DNA from: JAUMWX01 sp023394215
Lineage (GTDB): Bacteria; Bacillota; Clostridia; Tissierellales; Peptoniphilaceae
NCBI GenBank assembly: GCA_050313995.1
Contig: JBNPMM010000004.1
Reading direction: 5' to 3' (one strand)
Length of the DNA stretch: 64,000 nucleotides
A program made the position numbers and the translations under genes. A model generated the notes under the pieces. The model was not told the origin of the DNA. It ran no database searches and worked only from the letters and a program-made list of their open reading frames with translations. Positions 55,412-63,907 of this stretch are shown in pieces (the stretch's first letter is position 1; every line of letters begins with the position of its first letter).

Positions 55412-57703
55412 ATGGCCCAAAAGAAGAAATCTACACAAAAAAAGAATAGTGATAATCTTATTATAAGTATTGTGATAGCTTTAGTTATATTTGTATTTAC
55501 CCTATCTTGTGTGGTATTTAAAGCTTCTATGGGTATAGTTGGCAGGCTTGTAAGTCAGGGTATGTTTATTGTATTCGGACTTTCAGCTTATCTTGTGCCT
55601 TTTATCCTTTTATTTTTATTTTTTGCAATCAGAAATAAGGTTTTTTGGAAAGATGCAAAGAATAAAATATTGGTTTTGATGTTTTTGCTGATGACTGCAA
55701 ATGTCTTTTTGGCAACATTTTGGATAGGTGGCGGAAGTTACGGACAAATGACTGGAAACTCTTATAATCAAGCTATGAATTATAGCGGGGTCGGTTTTTT
55801 ATTTACATCAATTTACTTTATATTCAATAAGTTGATAGCAAATATCGGGATTTATATTTTTACAGTTTTTGTTTTTTTTCTTTCATATTTTTATTTGTTC
55901 GATAAGTCTATAACAGCGTTTTTTAGGGGGATTTTTAAGGCACTTGCCGGAGCCTTATCAAATTCTGTGAAAGACATTAAAGAAAAGAAAAGGGAGAGAG
56001 TTAAAAAAACTGATTTTAAACTTTCTGAAAGTAGTAAGATAGAGCTTGAAAGTAAAGATCAAGAGCTTAGAGAAATCTATAGGGAAGAGATCATTCACAA
56101 AGATCCTGTCATCAATTTTCACACAGCAGGAGAAGATTCTTCTTTTGCGCAAAGTCAAAATATTTTGGAATTGCCTAAGGAAGAGGAAGATTTTTCTCCT
56201 GAAAACTATGATCAAATGGGAATGGATGATATAGATGAAGCTTATGACGACTATAATTATATAAAGCCACCGGTTGAACTTTTAAGCATTCCTCAAAAAT
56301 CCAAGTCGGATAGTAGGGATATTTTGATAGAAAATGCCAGAAAGATTGAAGAGACGCTTAGAAGTTTCGGTATAGAAAGTGAAGTTGTAAATATAAACAA
56401 CGGACCAACAGTTACATCTTATGAAGTAAAACCTCAATCAGGTATTAAGGTAAGTAAAATCGTAAATCTTTCCAATGACCTGTCCTTGGCTTTGGCAAGT
56501 TCGGGAGTGAGAATAGAAGCACCTATTCCGGGAAAACCTTATGTAGGTATAGAAGTTCCAAATCAAAATAAGGATATAGTTGCTTTCAGGGAACTTATTT
56601 TTAACGATGAGTTTCAAAAGGAAAACAATGATATTACAGTTGCCTTGGGTAAAAATTTATTTGGCAAACCTATTTATGCCAATATAAATGAAATGCCTCA
56701 TTTGCTTGTTGCGGGTGCTACAGGTTCAGGAAAATCGGTAATGATAAATGCCATTATAATGAGTATTATATATAAGTATTCGCCTAAGGATGTCCAATTT
56801 ATTATGATTGACCCCAAGATGGTTGAGCTTAACATTTATAACGGTATACCTCATTTAAGCAAGAGGAAGGTTGTTACTGATGCGGCCAGAGCTACAAATG
56901 CACTTAAGTATGCCGTAGATGAGATGATTGACAGATTTGAAAAGTTTTCGAAAATCGGATGCCGTGATATTGGAGGATACAATCAGATAGCTTTTGAAAG
57001 AGGTATGAATAAAATGCCTTATTTTGTGGTTATTATAGATGAGTTGTCAGATTTGATGATGGAAGCTTCAAAGGATGTAGAAAATTACATTACAAGACTT
57101 GCGCAGATGGGTAGGGCCAGCGGTATACATTTGATAGTTGCAACCCAAAGGCCGAGTGTGGATGTCATTACCGGGGTTATTAAGGCCAATATACCTTCGA
57201 GGATATCCTTCCAAGTATCATCGCAAGTAGATTCGAGGACTATATTGGATGCTGCAGGTGCTGAGAAACTTCTCGGCAAGGGAGATATGCTTTATTTTCC
57301 GGGCAAGTTTCCTAAGCCTATGAGGGTGCAGGGGGCATTTTTGTCAGACAAAGAAGTGGAAAATGTAGTCAACTTTATAAAAAATCAAAACGTCGTGCAA
57401 TCGGATGAGTCATTTAATGATGCCATTACACAAACACAAAGCAAATCTTCGGTTTTGGAGGATCAGGATGAACTTTTGAATGAGGCTATAGAGTTTGTTA
57501 TAAGAGAAAATCAAGCTTCCATATCAGCGGTTCAAAGGAGATTCAGGGTCGGTTATGCAAGGGCAGGCAGGATGATTGATCAAATGGAAAAATTAGGAAT
57601 AATCGGCGAGCACGACGGAAGCAAGCCGAGAAAAATATTAAAGGATTTAAGTTACTTAGATCAACAAAATTCTGAGGAAAGTGAAAATGTGGAAGAAGTT
57701 TAA
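55412..57703 (+). CDS. ftsK: DNA translocase FtsK/SpoIIIE
   Basis: The 763-residue protein has four transmembrane helices (residues about 14-185), an acidic linker, and alpha and beta motor domains. Walker A is GATGSGKSVM (near residue 435), Walker B is VVIIDELSDLMM, and ATQRPSVDVITG is the sensor region. A C-terminal gamma winged helix (RRFRVGYARAGRMIDQMEKLG) recognises orienting sequences. It pumps chromosomal DNA through the division septum. It overlaps the next gene's frame. Confidence 0.96.
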   Translation: MAQKKKSTQKKNSDNLIISIVIALVIFVFTLSCVVFKASMGIVGRLVSQGMFIVFGLSAYLVPFILLFLFFAIRNKVFWKDAKNKILVLMFLLMTANVFLATFWIGGGSYGQMTGNSYNQAMNYSGVGFLFTSIYFIFNKLIANIGIYIFTVFVFFLSYFYLFDKSITAFFRGIFKALAGALSNSVKDIKEKKRERVKKTDFKLSESSKIELESKDQELREIYREEIIHKDPVINFHTAGEDSSFAQSQNILELPKEEEDFSPENYDQMGMDDIDEAYDDYNYIKPPVELLSIPQKSKSDSRDILIENARKIEETLRSFGIESEVVNINNGPTVTSYEVKPQSGIKVSKIVNLSNDLSLALASSGVRIEAPIPGKPYVGIEVPNQNKDIVAFRELIFNDEFQKENNDITVALGKNLFGKPIYANINEMPHLLVAGATGSGKSVMINAIIMSIIYKYSPKDVQFIMIDPKMVELNIYNGIPHLSKRKVVTDAARATNALKYAVDEMIDRFEKFSKIGCRDIGGYNQIAFERGMNKMPYFVVIIDELSDLMMEASKDVENYITRLAQMGRASGIHLIVATQRPSVDVITGVIKANIPSRISFQVSSQVDSRTILDAAGAEKLLGKGDMLYFPGKFPKPMRVQGAFLSDKEVENVVNFIKNQNVVQSDESFNDAITQTQSKSSVLEDQDELLNEAIEFVIRENQASISAVQRRFRVGYARAGRMIDQMEKLGIIGEHDGSKPRKILKDLSYLDQQNSEESENVEEV

Positions 57704-58235
57704 TTTAGCAAACAAGTTGACCATGATTAGGTTGTTGATGGTTCCGGTTTTTATAGTTTTATTTGAAATTTTTAAAACTGACAATATTATTCCGGCTCTT
57801 GTATTCAGCTTGACTGCTTTTACCGATTTTTTGGATGGGTATATTGCGAGATCCAGAAATATGGTAACGACTTTTGGAAAATTTATGGATCCATTAGTTG
57901 ACAAGGTTTTAACTCAGGCGGGTTTTATATTGCTTGCAGGGGCAGGGTTTATTCCGTCATGGACAGTTATAGTAATCGTTTTTAGGGAATTGATGATTAC
58001 AGGACTTAGGACGGTAGCGGCTTCAAATAATGTAACAATAGCAGCTTCGGTCTTCGGCAAGGTAAAGACCATAAGTCAATTTGCCTCTATAATTTTATAT
58101 TTACTAAAAGATACATTTGCAATCAACTTTGTTTTGTTGCAGGTGGTATTATACATCTCTGTATTTCTTACTATAATCTCAGGATTGGATTATTTGATTA
58201 AAAATTCAAAGGTTTTAGATTTGAAAGACATTTAA
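57687..58235 (+). CDS. pgsA: CDP-diacylglycerol--glycerol-3-phosphate 3-phosphatidyltransferase
   Basis: The 182-residue membrane enzyme has the CDP-alcohol phosphotransferase signature DFLDGYIARSRNMVTTFGKF then MDPLVDKVL, with the catalytic Asp residues. About four hydrophobic helices are present. It forms phosphatidylglycerol phosphate. The ATG at 57687 has GAGG nine bases upstream; a GTG at 57681 is possible. The order ftsK-pgsA-recA-rny is common in Firmicutes, although cinA is missing. Confidence 0.95.
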   Translation: MWKKFNLANKLTMIRLLMVPVFIVLFEIFKTDNIIPALVFSLTAFTDFLDGYIARSRNMVTTFGKFMDPLVDKVLTQAGFILLAGAGFIPSWTVIVIVFRELMITGLRTVAASNNVTIAASVFGKVKTISQFASIILYLLKDTFAINFVLLQVVLYISVFLTIISGLDYLIKNSKVLDLKDI

Positions 58236-58249
58236 AGGAGGTGTTTATC

Positions 58250-59314
58250 ATTACAAACATTAAAATTAATGATCAGGAAAAGAAAAAAGCTCTAAATGAA
58301 GCCTTTTCCAAGATTGAAAAAGCATATGGTAAGGGCGCTATTATGGTTTTGGGAGATGCGCCTAAACAACAAATAGAAGCTATATCTACGGGGGCTATAA
58401 ATCTTGATTTAGCCTTAGGTATAGGTGGTTTGCCGAGGGGCAGGATAGTAGAAATTTACGGACCGGAATCGTCAGGAAAGACAACTTTAGCTCTTCACTG
58501 CGTTGCAGAAGCACAAAGAAACGGTGGGCTTGCAGCTTTTATAGATGCAGAACATGCTCTTGATGTTTACTATGCAAAGAATTTGGGAGTGGATGTTGAT
58601 AATCTTATTTTGGCACAACCCGATACCGGTGAACAGGCTTTGGCCATAGTAGATTCTTTGGTTCATTCACACGCTGTGGATATAATAGTTGTCGACTCCG
58701 TTGCGGCTCTTGTTCCAAGGGCGGAAATAGAAGGGGATATGGGGGATAGCCATATCGGGCTTCTTGCAAGGTTAATGAGTCAGGCTTTAAGAAAGCTTAC
58801 AGGTATAGTATCCAAATCAAATACTACTGTAATATTCTTAAATCAACTTAGACAAAAGATCGGAGTAATGTTCGGAAATCCCGAGGTAACTACAGGAGGG
58901 ATTGCTCTTAAGTTTTATTCAAGTGTCAGACTTGAAGTAAGGAAGGGTGAACAAATAAAAGAGGGAGAAAATTCAGTAGGTAACCGTACAAAAGTTAGGG
59001 TTGTTAAAAACAAGCTTGCAGCACCTTTCAAACTTGTCGAGTTTGATATAATGTTCGGTAAGGGGATTTCAAAGCTTGGAACTTTGATAGATACAGCCGT
59101 AGATATGAAAATTATTTCCAAATCAGGTTCATGGTATAGTTATGACGGGGAGAGATTGGGTCAAGGAAGAGAAAAAGTAAAAGCTTATTTGGAAGAAAAC
59201 CCTGATACTTTAGCTCTTATTGAAAAACAGGTAAGATCAAACATAGAAGATACTAAAATATATGAAGAGAGCAATGATATCGAGGATACGAGTGATAGCG
59301 ATATTATCGAATAA
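58250..59314 (+). CDS. recA: Recombinase RecA, probably initiated at a non-ATG codon
   Basis: The protein of about 354 residues is a complete RecA. GPESSGKTTLALH is Walker A, VDSVAALVP is Walker B, and LNQLRQKIGVMFGNPEVTTGG is loop L2. The C-terminal tail is acidic. It drives homologous recombination and SOS. AAAGGAGG (58234-58241) is a full Shine-Dalgarno sequence, but no ATG, GTG or TTG lies at a useful distance. A GTG at 58241 overlaps the site itself. ATT at 58250 is in frame with eight-base spacing and gives an N-terminus of normal RecA length. The start is therefore provisional. Confidence 0.93.
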   Translation: MTNIKINDQEKKKALNEAFSKIEKAYGKGAIMVLGDAPKQQIEAISTGAINLDLALGIGGLPRGRIVEIYGPESSGKTTLALHCVAEAQRNGGLAAFIDAEHALDVYYAKNLGVDVDNLILAQPDTGEQALAIVDSLVHSHAVDIIVVDSVAALVPRAEIEGDMGDSHIGLLARLMSQALRKLTGIVSKSNTTVIFLNQLRQKIGVMFGNPEVTTGGIALKFYSSVRLEVRKGEQIKEGENSVGNRTKVRVVKNKLAAPFKLVEFDIMFGKGISKLGTLIDTAVDMKIISKSGSWYSYDGERLGQGREKVKAYLEENPDTLALIEKQVRSNIEDTKIYEESNDIEDTSDSDIIE

Positions 59315-59330
59315 TAAATAAGGGGATTAT

Positions 59331-60872
59331 ATGGAATATTTTTATATAATAATTGGCTTAGTAGTGGGAGTTATGCTCGGTTATATTTTAGTATGGGCTA
59401 TAAAGACTAAGTCTGATAAAAATAAATTGAACTCCGCAGAAGAAATATCAAAGAGAATTATCGAAGATGCCAATAAAGAGGCTGAGGCTACAAAAAAAGA
59501 AGCTATCTTGGAAGCCAAAGATGAAATCTTTAAGTTAAAGCAAGAGATAGAAGAAGACGATAAGGAAAGAAGAAGTGAGCTTAAAAAGCAGGAAAAAAGG
59601 CTTCAAAATAAGGAAGAAAATTTAGATAGAAAAATCGAAAAGATTGATAAGAAAAATGAAGCTGTAAATAAGACGATGAAGCATGTCGAAGATATGGAGA
59701 AGGAAGCCAAGGAAATCTTAGATAGGCATATACTTGAACTTGAAAAGATATCTCAGCTTTCAAGGGAACAGGCTAAGGAAATCATAGTAAATAAGGTAAA
59801 GGATGATGCAGAGCATGAATCAGCCCTTGTTATAAGAGAGTACGAAGCAAGAACCAGAGAAAACCAACAAAGATTGGCGAGAGAGATTGTAACTACAGCT
59901 ATACAAAGATATGCTTCAGACTACGTTGCTGAAAGTACGGTTTCTGTTGTCAGCCTGCCAAATGACGATATGAAGGGTAGGATAATAGGTAGGGAAGGTA
60001 GAAATATAAGGGCATTTGAAACCTTAACCGGAGTTGACCTTATAATAGATGATACTCCTGAGGCTATCGTTTTATCATCCTTCGATCCTGTGAGAAGAGA
60101 AGTGGCGAGGGTAGCGCTTGAAAAGCTTATGCTTGACGGACGTATCCATCCTACAAGGATTGAGGAGCTTGTTGAAAAGGCTAAGGCTGAAGTTGATGAA
60201 AAAATTAAGCATGCCGGAGAATCTGCTTGTGAACAGGCAAAGGTGCATGGTATCCATCCTGAGATTATTAAAGTTTTAGGAAGATTGAATTATAGAACAT
60301 CTTATGGGCAAAATGTTTTAAAGCATTCTGTTGAGTGTGCAAATATAGCAGGTATGATGGCTCAAGACTTGGGATTAAACCATAAGGTTGCAAGAAGAGG
60401 GGCCTTGCTTCACGATCTTGGAAAGGCAATTGATCATGAAGTTGACGGAACTCATGTTGAAATAGGGGTTAATCTTGCCAAGAGATATAAGGAATCTGCC
60501 GAAGTTATCAATTGTATAGAAGCGCATCATGGAGATGTCGAATTCCGTTCGTTAGAAGCTATGATTGTTCAAGCTGCCGATGCTATTTCAGCTGCAAGAC
60601 CGGGAGCAAGAAGGGAATCTTTGCAAAATTACATTCAAAGGCTTGAAAGTCTTGAAAATATTGCTAACTCTTATGAAGGAGTTGAAAAATCTTATGCAAT
60701 TCAAGCCGGTAGAGAAATTAGAATTATGGTTCAACCGGAAAAGATTTCAGAAGATAAGTTGACTATACTTGCAAGAGATATAGCCAGTCAAATTGAAAAT
60801 GAATTGGAATATCCGGGTCAAATTAAAATCAACTTGATTAGAGAAACCAGGACTGTGGATTATGCAAAATAG
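59331..60872 (+). CDS. rny: Ribonuclease Y
   Basis: The 513-residue endoribonuclease has an N-terminal membrane anchor (residues about 4-24) and a long charged coiled coil (about 30-200). A KH domain (IGREGRNIRAFETLTGVDLIID) and an HD domain (LLHDLGKAIDHE near residue 360) follow. It initiates mRNA decay at the membrane. Length and architecture match the family. Confidence 0.96.
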   Translation: MEYFYIIIGLVVGVMLGYILVWAIKTKSDKNKLNSAEEISKRIIEDANKEAEATKKEAILEAKDEIFKLKQEIEEDDKERRSELKKQEKRLQNKEENLDRKIEKIDKKNEAVNKTMKHVEDMEKEAKEILDRHILELEKISQLSREQAKEIIVNKVKDDAEHESALVIREYEARTRENQQRLAREIVTTAIQRYASDYVAESTVSVVSLPNDDMKGRIIGREGRNIRAFETLTGVDLIIDDTPEAIVLSSFDPVRREVARVALEKLMLDGRIHPTRIEELVEKAKAEVDEKIKHAGESACEQAKVHGIHPEIIKVLGRLNYRTSYGQNVLKHSVECANIAGMMAQDLGLNHKVARRGALLHDLGKAIDHEVDGTHVEIGVNLAKRYKESAEVINCIEAHHGDVEFRSLEAMIVQAADAISAARPGARRESLQNYIQRLESLENIANSYEGVEKSYAIQAGREIRIMVQPEKISEDKLTILARDIASQIENELEYPGQIKINLIRETRTVDYAK

Positions 60873-60878
60873 TTTTTG

Positions 60879-60908
60879 TAAGAGGGTATTAATACCCTCT
60901 TATTTTAT
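60879..60908 (+). terminator. Rho-independent terminator after rny
   Basis: TAAGAGGGTATT/AATACCCTCTTA is a perfect 24-bp palindrome followed by TTTTA. Being symmetrical, its lower part works in both orientations. Confidence 0.88.
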
Positions 60909-60934
60909 ATTTTAATTGTGATAGTGGGGGTAAT

Positions 60935-61726
60935 ATGATTAAATTGATAGCTGTTGATATGGATGGGACTTTCTTAAATGATTTGGGTAAGCCGGATCCG
61001 AACTTTACTAAAATACTCGAAGAGCTTATAAAAAGAAATATTTTGTTCACTCCTGCCAGCGGAAGGCAACTTAGAAAGCTTAAAGAAATGTTTTGGAACT
61101 ATAGGGACAATATGGCATTTATAGGTGAAAATGGAGGGATATTGGAATATAAAGGGGATATTCTCAATAAAAAGGCTCTTGATAGGGGACTTATTTTCAA
61201 GGTGATAGAAAAGGTTTCAACTATATCCGGTTGTGATGTAGCCGTTTGCGGAGCAAAGGCGGCATATCATATAAATTCTTCCGCTGATTTTATGGACGAA
61301 CTAAATAAGTATTATTATAATATAGTTAAGCTTACGGACTTTGATCAAATAGAAGAAGATATATTGAAGCTTGGTATCTATGATAGACTTGATCCTATCA
61401 AGAATTCTTATCCGATTCTTAATGAAGAATTTTCCGGTCTTCTTGAGTTGGCGGTTGCAGGTAAAACCAGTCTTGATATATTTCCTCTTTCTTCAAATAA
61501 GGGGCAGGCACTTAAAGTTTTACAGGAGCATTTAAATATCACAAAAGAAGAAACTATGGTATTTGGGGACTTCTACAACGATATTGAAATGTTTTCGCTT
61601 GCGCATTATTCTTATGCTATGGAAAATGCAAATGATTATATAAAGAGTATGGCTAACTTTGTGGCTCCATCAAATAATGATTATGGTGTAAGCAGGATAA
61701 TAAGTGAAGTTTTGAAAATTAATTGA
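60935..61726 (+). CDS. Cof-type HAD-IIB family phosphatase
   Basis: The 263-residue protein starts with IAVDMDGTFL (nucleophile D8 and acid/base D10). It has the TPASGRQ motif II, a C2-type cap, and VFGDFYNDIEMF motif IV. Substrates of this group are small sugar phosphates, flavin phosphates or nucleotides; the particular one is not predictable. GGGGG precedes the ATG. It lies 9 bp upstream of the M20 gene. Confidence 0.9.
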   Translation: MIKLIAVDMDGTFLNDLGKPDPNFTKILEELIKRNILFTPASGRQLRKLKEMFWNYRDNMAFIGENGGILEYKGDILNKKALDRGLIFKVIEKVSTISGCDVAVCGAKAAYHINSSADFMDELNKYYYNIVKLTDFDQIEEDILKLGIYDRLDPIKNSYPILNEEFSGLLELAVAGKTSLDIFPLSSNKGQALKVLQEHLNITKEETMVFGDFYNDIEMFSLAHYSYAMENANDYIKSMANFVAPSNNDYGVSRIISEVLKIN

Positions 61727-61735
61727 GGTTAAGTC

Positions 61736-62923
61736 ATGTTGTTGGAAAAGTTATATAAAATACTGGAAAGTAAAGAAGGGCAAATGATTGAGCATAGAAG
61801 ATGGCTACATCAACATCCGGAGTTGTCTTTTCAGGAAAAAAAAACAAGTAAATATATTTATGATTTCTATAAAAATAAAGATGTAAAGATTGAAACATTT
61901 GAGTCCTGTTATGGACTTAAGATAACTATAGATTCAGGGAAGCCCGGTAAAACCATTGCTCTGAGAGCTGATTTTGATGCCTTGCCTATAATGGAGGATA
62001 CCGGTTTGGACTTTGCTTCTCAAAATAAGGGGGTTATGCATGCCTGCGGTCATGACGGGCATACTTCATATTTGCTTACCTTAGCGGATGCATTTTTGGA
62101 AATGAAGGATGATTTAAAGGGTAAGATAGTTCTTATACATCAACCTGCAGAGGAATTTCCGCCGGGAGGCGCTATACAGATGATAAAAGAAGGGGCATTA
62201 AATGGTGTGGATAGTGTATTCGGTTGCCATTTTTTAAGTACCTTGGATCTTGGTACAATAAATTATCATCATAGAGAAACTCAGCATGCCAGATCAAAAT
62301 TTAATATAAAGGTATATGGAAAGGGAGGACATGGTTCTTCTCCGCATCAAGCCAATGACGCAATATTGATAGCAAGTCAGTTGGTTGTAAATTTACAAAC
62401 AATAGTTTCAAGAAGGACTAATCCTATGGATTCGGCAGTTCTTACGATAGGCTCCTTTGATGCTAAAGGGCAATTTAACATCATAAAGGATTTTGTTGAA
62501 CTGGAGGGAGATGTAAGATTTATAAGCAAAAATGCTAAAGAAACTCTTGAAAGAGAGCTTAAAAGAATATGCCAAGGGCTTGAGATAGCCTATAACTGCA
62601 AAATAATCGTTGAATACACAGACGATTATCCTATCCTTATTAATGATGTGGAGATGACTGATTTGTTAATAAGAGCCTTAAATAAAGCCGATATAAAGGA
62701 AGTAAATAAAATAGAAGATGGAGGTATTCTAACAATATCTGAAGATTTTGCATATTATAATCAAAAGATACCGTCTTCATTTTATTTTATAGGTGCAAAT
62801 CCAAATGTGAGCGGGGAGTCTTATCCTCACCATCATCCTAAATTTAATATTTCTGAAAAGGCTATGTTGATAGCTGCAAAAGCAGCCGGGGCTGTAGCCT
62901 TTGAGTTTTTGGGGATAGAATAA
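61736..62923 (+). CDS. M20-family amidohydrolase (M20D)
   Basis: The 395-residue metallohydrolase has RRWLHQHPELSFQE, ALRADFDALPIMEDTG, the zinc site MHACGHDGHTS, and a dimerisation domain between about 185 and 300. Relatives hydrolyse N-acyl amino acids, hippurate or indole-acetyl conjugates, or remove N-acetyl groups in lysine synthesis. The substrate is unknown here. It is cytoplasmic and probably cotranscribed with the HAD gene. The following 120 bp hold no gene and only the repeated octamer AGCCATAA. Confidence 0.9.
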   Translation: MLLEKLYKILESKEGQMIEHRRWLHQHPELSFQEKKTSKYIYDFYKNKDVKIETFESCYGLKITIDSGKPGKTIALRADFDALPIMEDTGLDFASQNKGVMHACGHDGHTSYLLTLADAFLEMKDDLKGKIVLIHQPAEEFPPGGAIQMIKEGALNGVDSVFGCHFLSTLDLGTINYHHRETQHARSKFNIKVYGKGGHGSSPHQANDAILIASQLVVNLQTIVSRRTNPMDSAVLTIGSFDAKGQFNIIKDFVELEGDVRFISKNAKETLERELKRICQGLEIAYNCKIIVEYTDDYPILINDVEMTDLLIRALNKADIKEVNKIEDGGILTISEDFAYYNQKIPSSFYFIGANPNVSGESYPHHHPKFNISEKAMLIAAKAAGAVAFEFLGIE

Positions 62924-63045
62924 AAGGATTTAGTTTTTCTGTATAATAAAGTTAATTTATAAGCCATAAAAATTTATATATTAGCCATAAGAGTCGAAAA
63001 GAAATAATAAGAAGTTAAAATATTTATAGAAAATACTTGAATTGT

Positions 63046-63075
63046 TTGACAATAACATAAGGAATATAGTACACT
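63046..63075 (+). promoter_or_regulatory. Promoter of the type III antitoxin RNA
   Basis: TTGACA (63046-63051) and TACACT (63070-63075) are 18 bp apart. Transcription would start near 63082, directly before the first antitoxin repeat. Confidence 0.75.
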
Positions 63076-63083
63076 ATAGGTAC

Positions 63084-63200
63084 TTAAAGAGGGTGTCCCG
63101 CTACCAGTAAATGTGGAACGTTAAAGAGGGTGTCCCGCTACCAGTAAATGTGGAACGTTAAAGAGGGTGTCCCGCTACCAGTAAATGTGGAACGTTAAAG
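63084..63200 (+). ncRNA. Type III antitoxin RNA (ToxI-like), three tandem 37-nt repeats
   Basis: Three perfect 37-nt units, 63084-63120, 63121-63157 and 63158-63194, each beginning TTAAAGAGGGTGTCCCGC and ending GTGGAACG. A partial fourth TTAAAG ends at 63200. In ToxIN/AbiQ systems each repeat is excised by the toxin and folds into a pseudoknot that inhibits it. Unit length (35-37 nt in those families), position before a terminator and a toxN-like gene, and its own promoter all match. The exact fold and the processing site are not determined here. Confidence 0.92.
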
Positions 63201-63203
63201 TTG

Positions 63204-63231
63204 ACAGAGAAGTTTCACTTCTCTGTTTTTT
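63204..63231 (+). terminator. Terminator between antitoxin RNA and toxin gene
   Basis: ACAGAGAAGT and ACTTCTCTGT form a perfect 10-bp stem with a TTC loop and a T-run. In type III loci such a leaky terminator keeps antitoxin RNA in excess over toxin mRNA. Confidence 0.93.
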
Positions 63232-63244
63232 ATTAGGAGCTGAT

Positions 63245-63577
63245 ATGATAGAAGCAGTAAATTATGGATTTTATAAAGTTGATTTTGATTATCTTAAGTA
63301 TCTAAGAGGAATTGATTCAGAAGTTTATTATAGTGAATCATATAAAAATAGCATTAAACCTTTTGTAGGAGTAATTGTTGGAATTAAAAATTTTAATTAT
63401 TTTATACCGTTATCTTCAGTTAAAATGAAACATAAAAATTGGAAGAATAAAAGTGATGAGCATTTTTTGATTTATGAAGTAGTAGACAAAAATATTAATA
63501 TACCTGGTGAAATATATAAACCTTATAATCAAACTAAAAAATTTCATATACTATCAATACTTGATATAAAAAAATGA
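63245..63577 (+). CDS. toxN: Type III toxin ToxN/AbiQ-like endoribonuclease, N-terminal part
   Basis: The frame encodes 110 residues from ATG 63245 (AGGAG six bases upstream). It has the ToxN N-terminal half: FYKVDFDYLKYLRGIDSEV, KPFVGVIVGIKNFNYFIPL and the active-site region P55-L-S-S-V-K60, equivalent to the conserved T/S-S-x-K of ToxN. It stops at TGA 63575-63577 just after ILSILDIKK. The expected continuation MIPIPNG lies in the -1 frame. ToxN enzymes cut RNA at A-rich sites and cause growth arrest or abortive phage infection. An in-frame ATG upstream near 63185 lies in the repeat and is rejected. Confidence 0.88.
   Translation: MIEAVNYGFYKVDFDYLKYLRGIDSEVYYSESYKNSIKPFVGVIVGIKNFNYFIPLSSVKMKHKNWKNKSDEHFLIYEVVDKNINIPGEIYKPYNQTKKFHILSILDIKK
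63568..63574 (+). promoter_or_regulatory. Slippery A AAA AAA heptamer at the toxin split
   Basis: In the toxin frame the bases read AT(A) AAA AAA TGA. A simultaneous -1 slip keeps both Lys codons and continues ATG ATA CCT, joining DIKK to MIPIP exactly as in intact ToxN relatives. Also ATGA (63574-63577) overlaps stop and start, allowing termination-reinitiation. Confidence 0.7.
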
Positions 63578-63852
63578 TACCTATACCCAATGGAAGCTTT
63601 CAAAATATAATTTTTAAAAACGTTTTAGATATAAAATATAGAACTTTATTAGAAAAAGAATTTAAGTTTTGTGAATCCATTCAAGATGATGTTTTAAGAA
63701 GGGTTAATAAGGTATATAAAAAGCAAAAAGAAACAGGTATTATAGGCAGGGCGAATTGTAATTTTTCAAAATTAGAAGAAGCTATGCTATTATGGGAAAA
63801 AGAAAGACTAAGAACCGAAAAATTAAAAAGTACTAACATCTTAGAAAGATAA
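63574..63852 (+). CDS. Type III toxin ToxN/AbiQ-like endoribonuclease, C-terminal part
   Basis: The 92-residue frame starts at ATG 63574, which overlaps the previous stop. It carries the second half of ToxN: MIPIPNG, YRTLLEKEFKFCESIQDDV, and the family ending GRANCNFSKLEEAMLLWEKE (ToxN: GTCNFSLLEEKYRDF). No independent ribosome-binding site is visible. Joined to the first part by a -1 shift it makes a 202-residue toxin, slightly longer than the 170-residue founding ToxN. Confidence 0.85.
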   Translation: MIPIPNGSFQNIIFKNVLDIKYRTLLEKEFKFCESIQDDVLRRVNKVYKKQKETGIIGRANCNFSKLEEAMLLWEKERLRTEKLKSTNILER

Positions 63853-63863
63853 AATTTTATAAC

Positions 63864-63879
63864 GTAGTCAAATGACTAC
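63864..63879. other. Short perfect inverted repeat
   Basis: GTAGTCA AA TGACTAC lies between the toxin and the next gene. It lacks a T-tract, so it is a weak terminator at best, or a protein-binding site. Confidence 0.4.
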
Positions 63880-63907
63880 ATAAAAATAAATAAGGAGATA
63901 AATTATT

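Noticed and set aside
63084..63200. Three direct repeats considered as a CRISPR array
   Set aside because: The 37-nt units are contiguous with no spacers, and a ToxN-like gene follows, so they are a type III antitoxin.
63185..63244. Upstream ATG extension of the toxin ORF
   Set aside because: It would lie inside the antitoxin repeat and terminator; ATG 63245 has the ribosome-binding site and matches ToxN N-termini.
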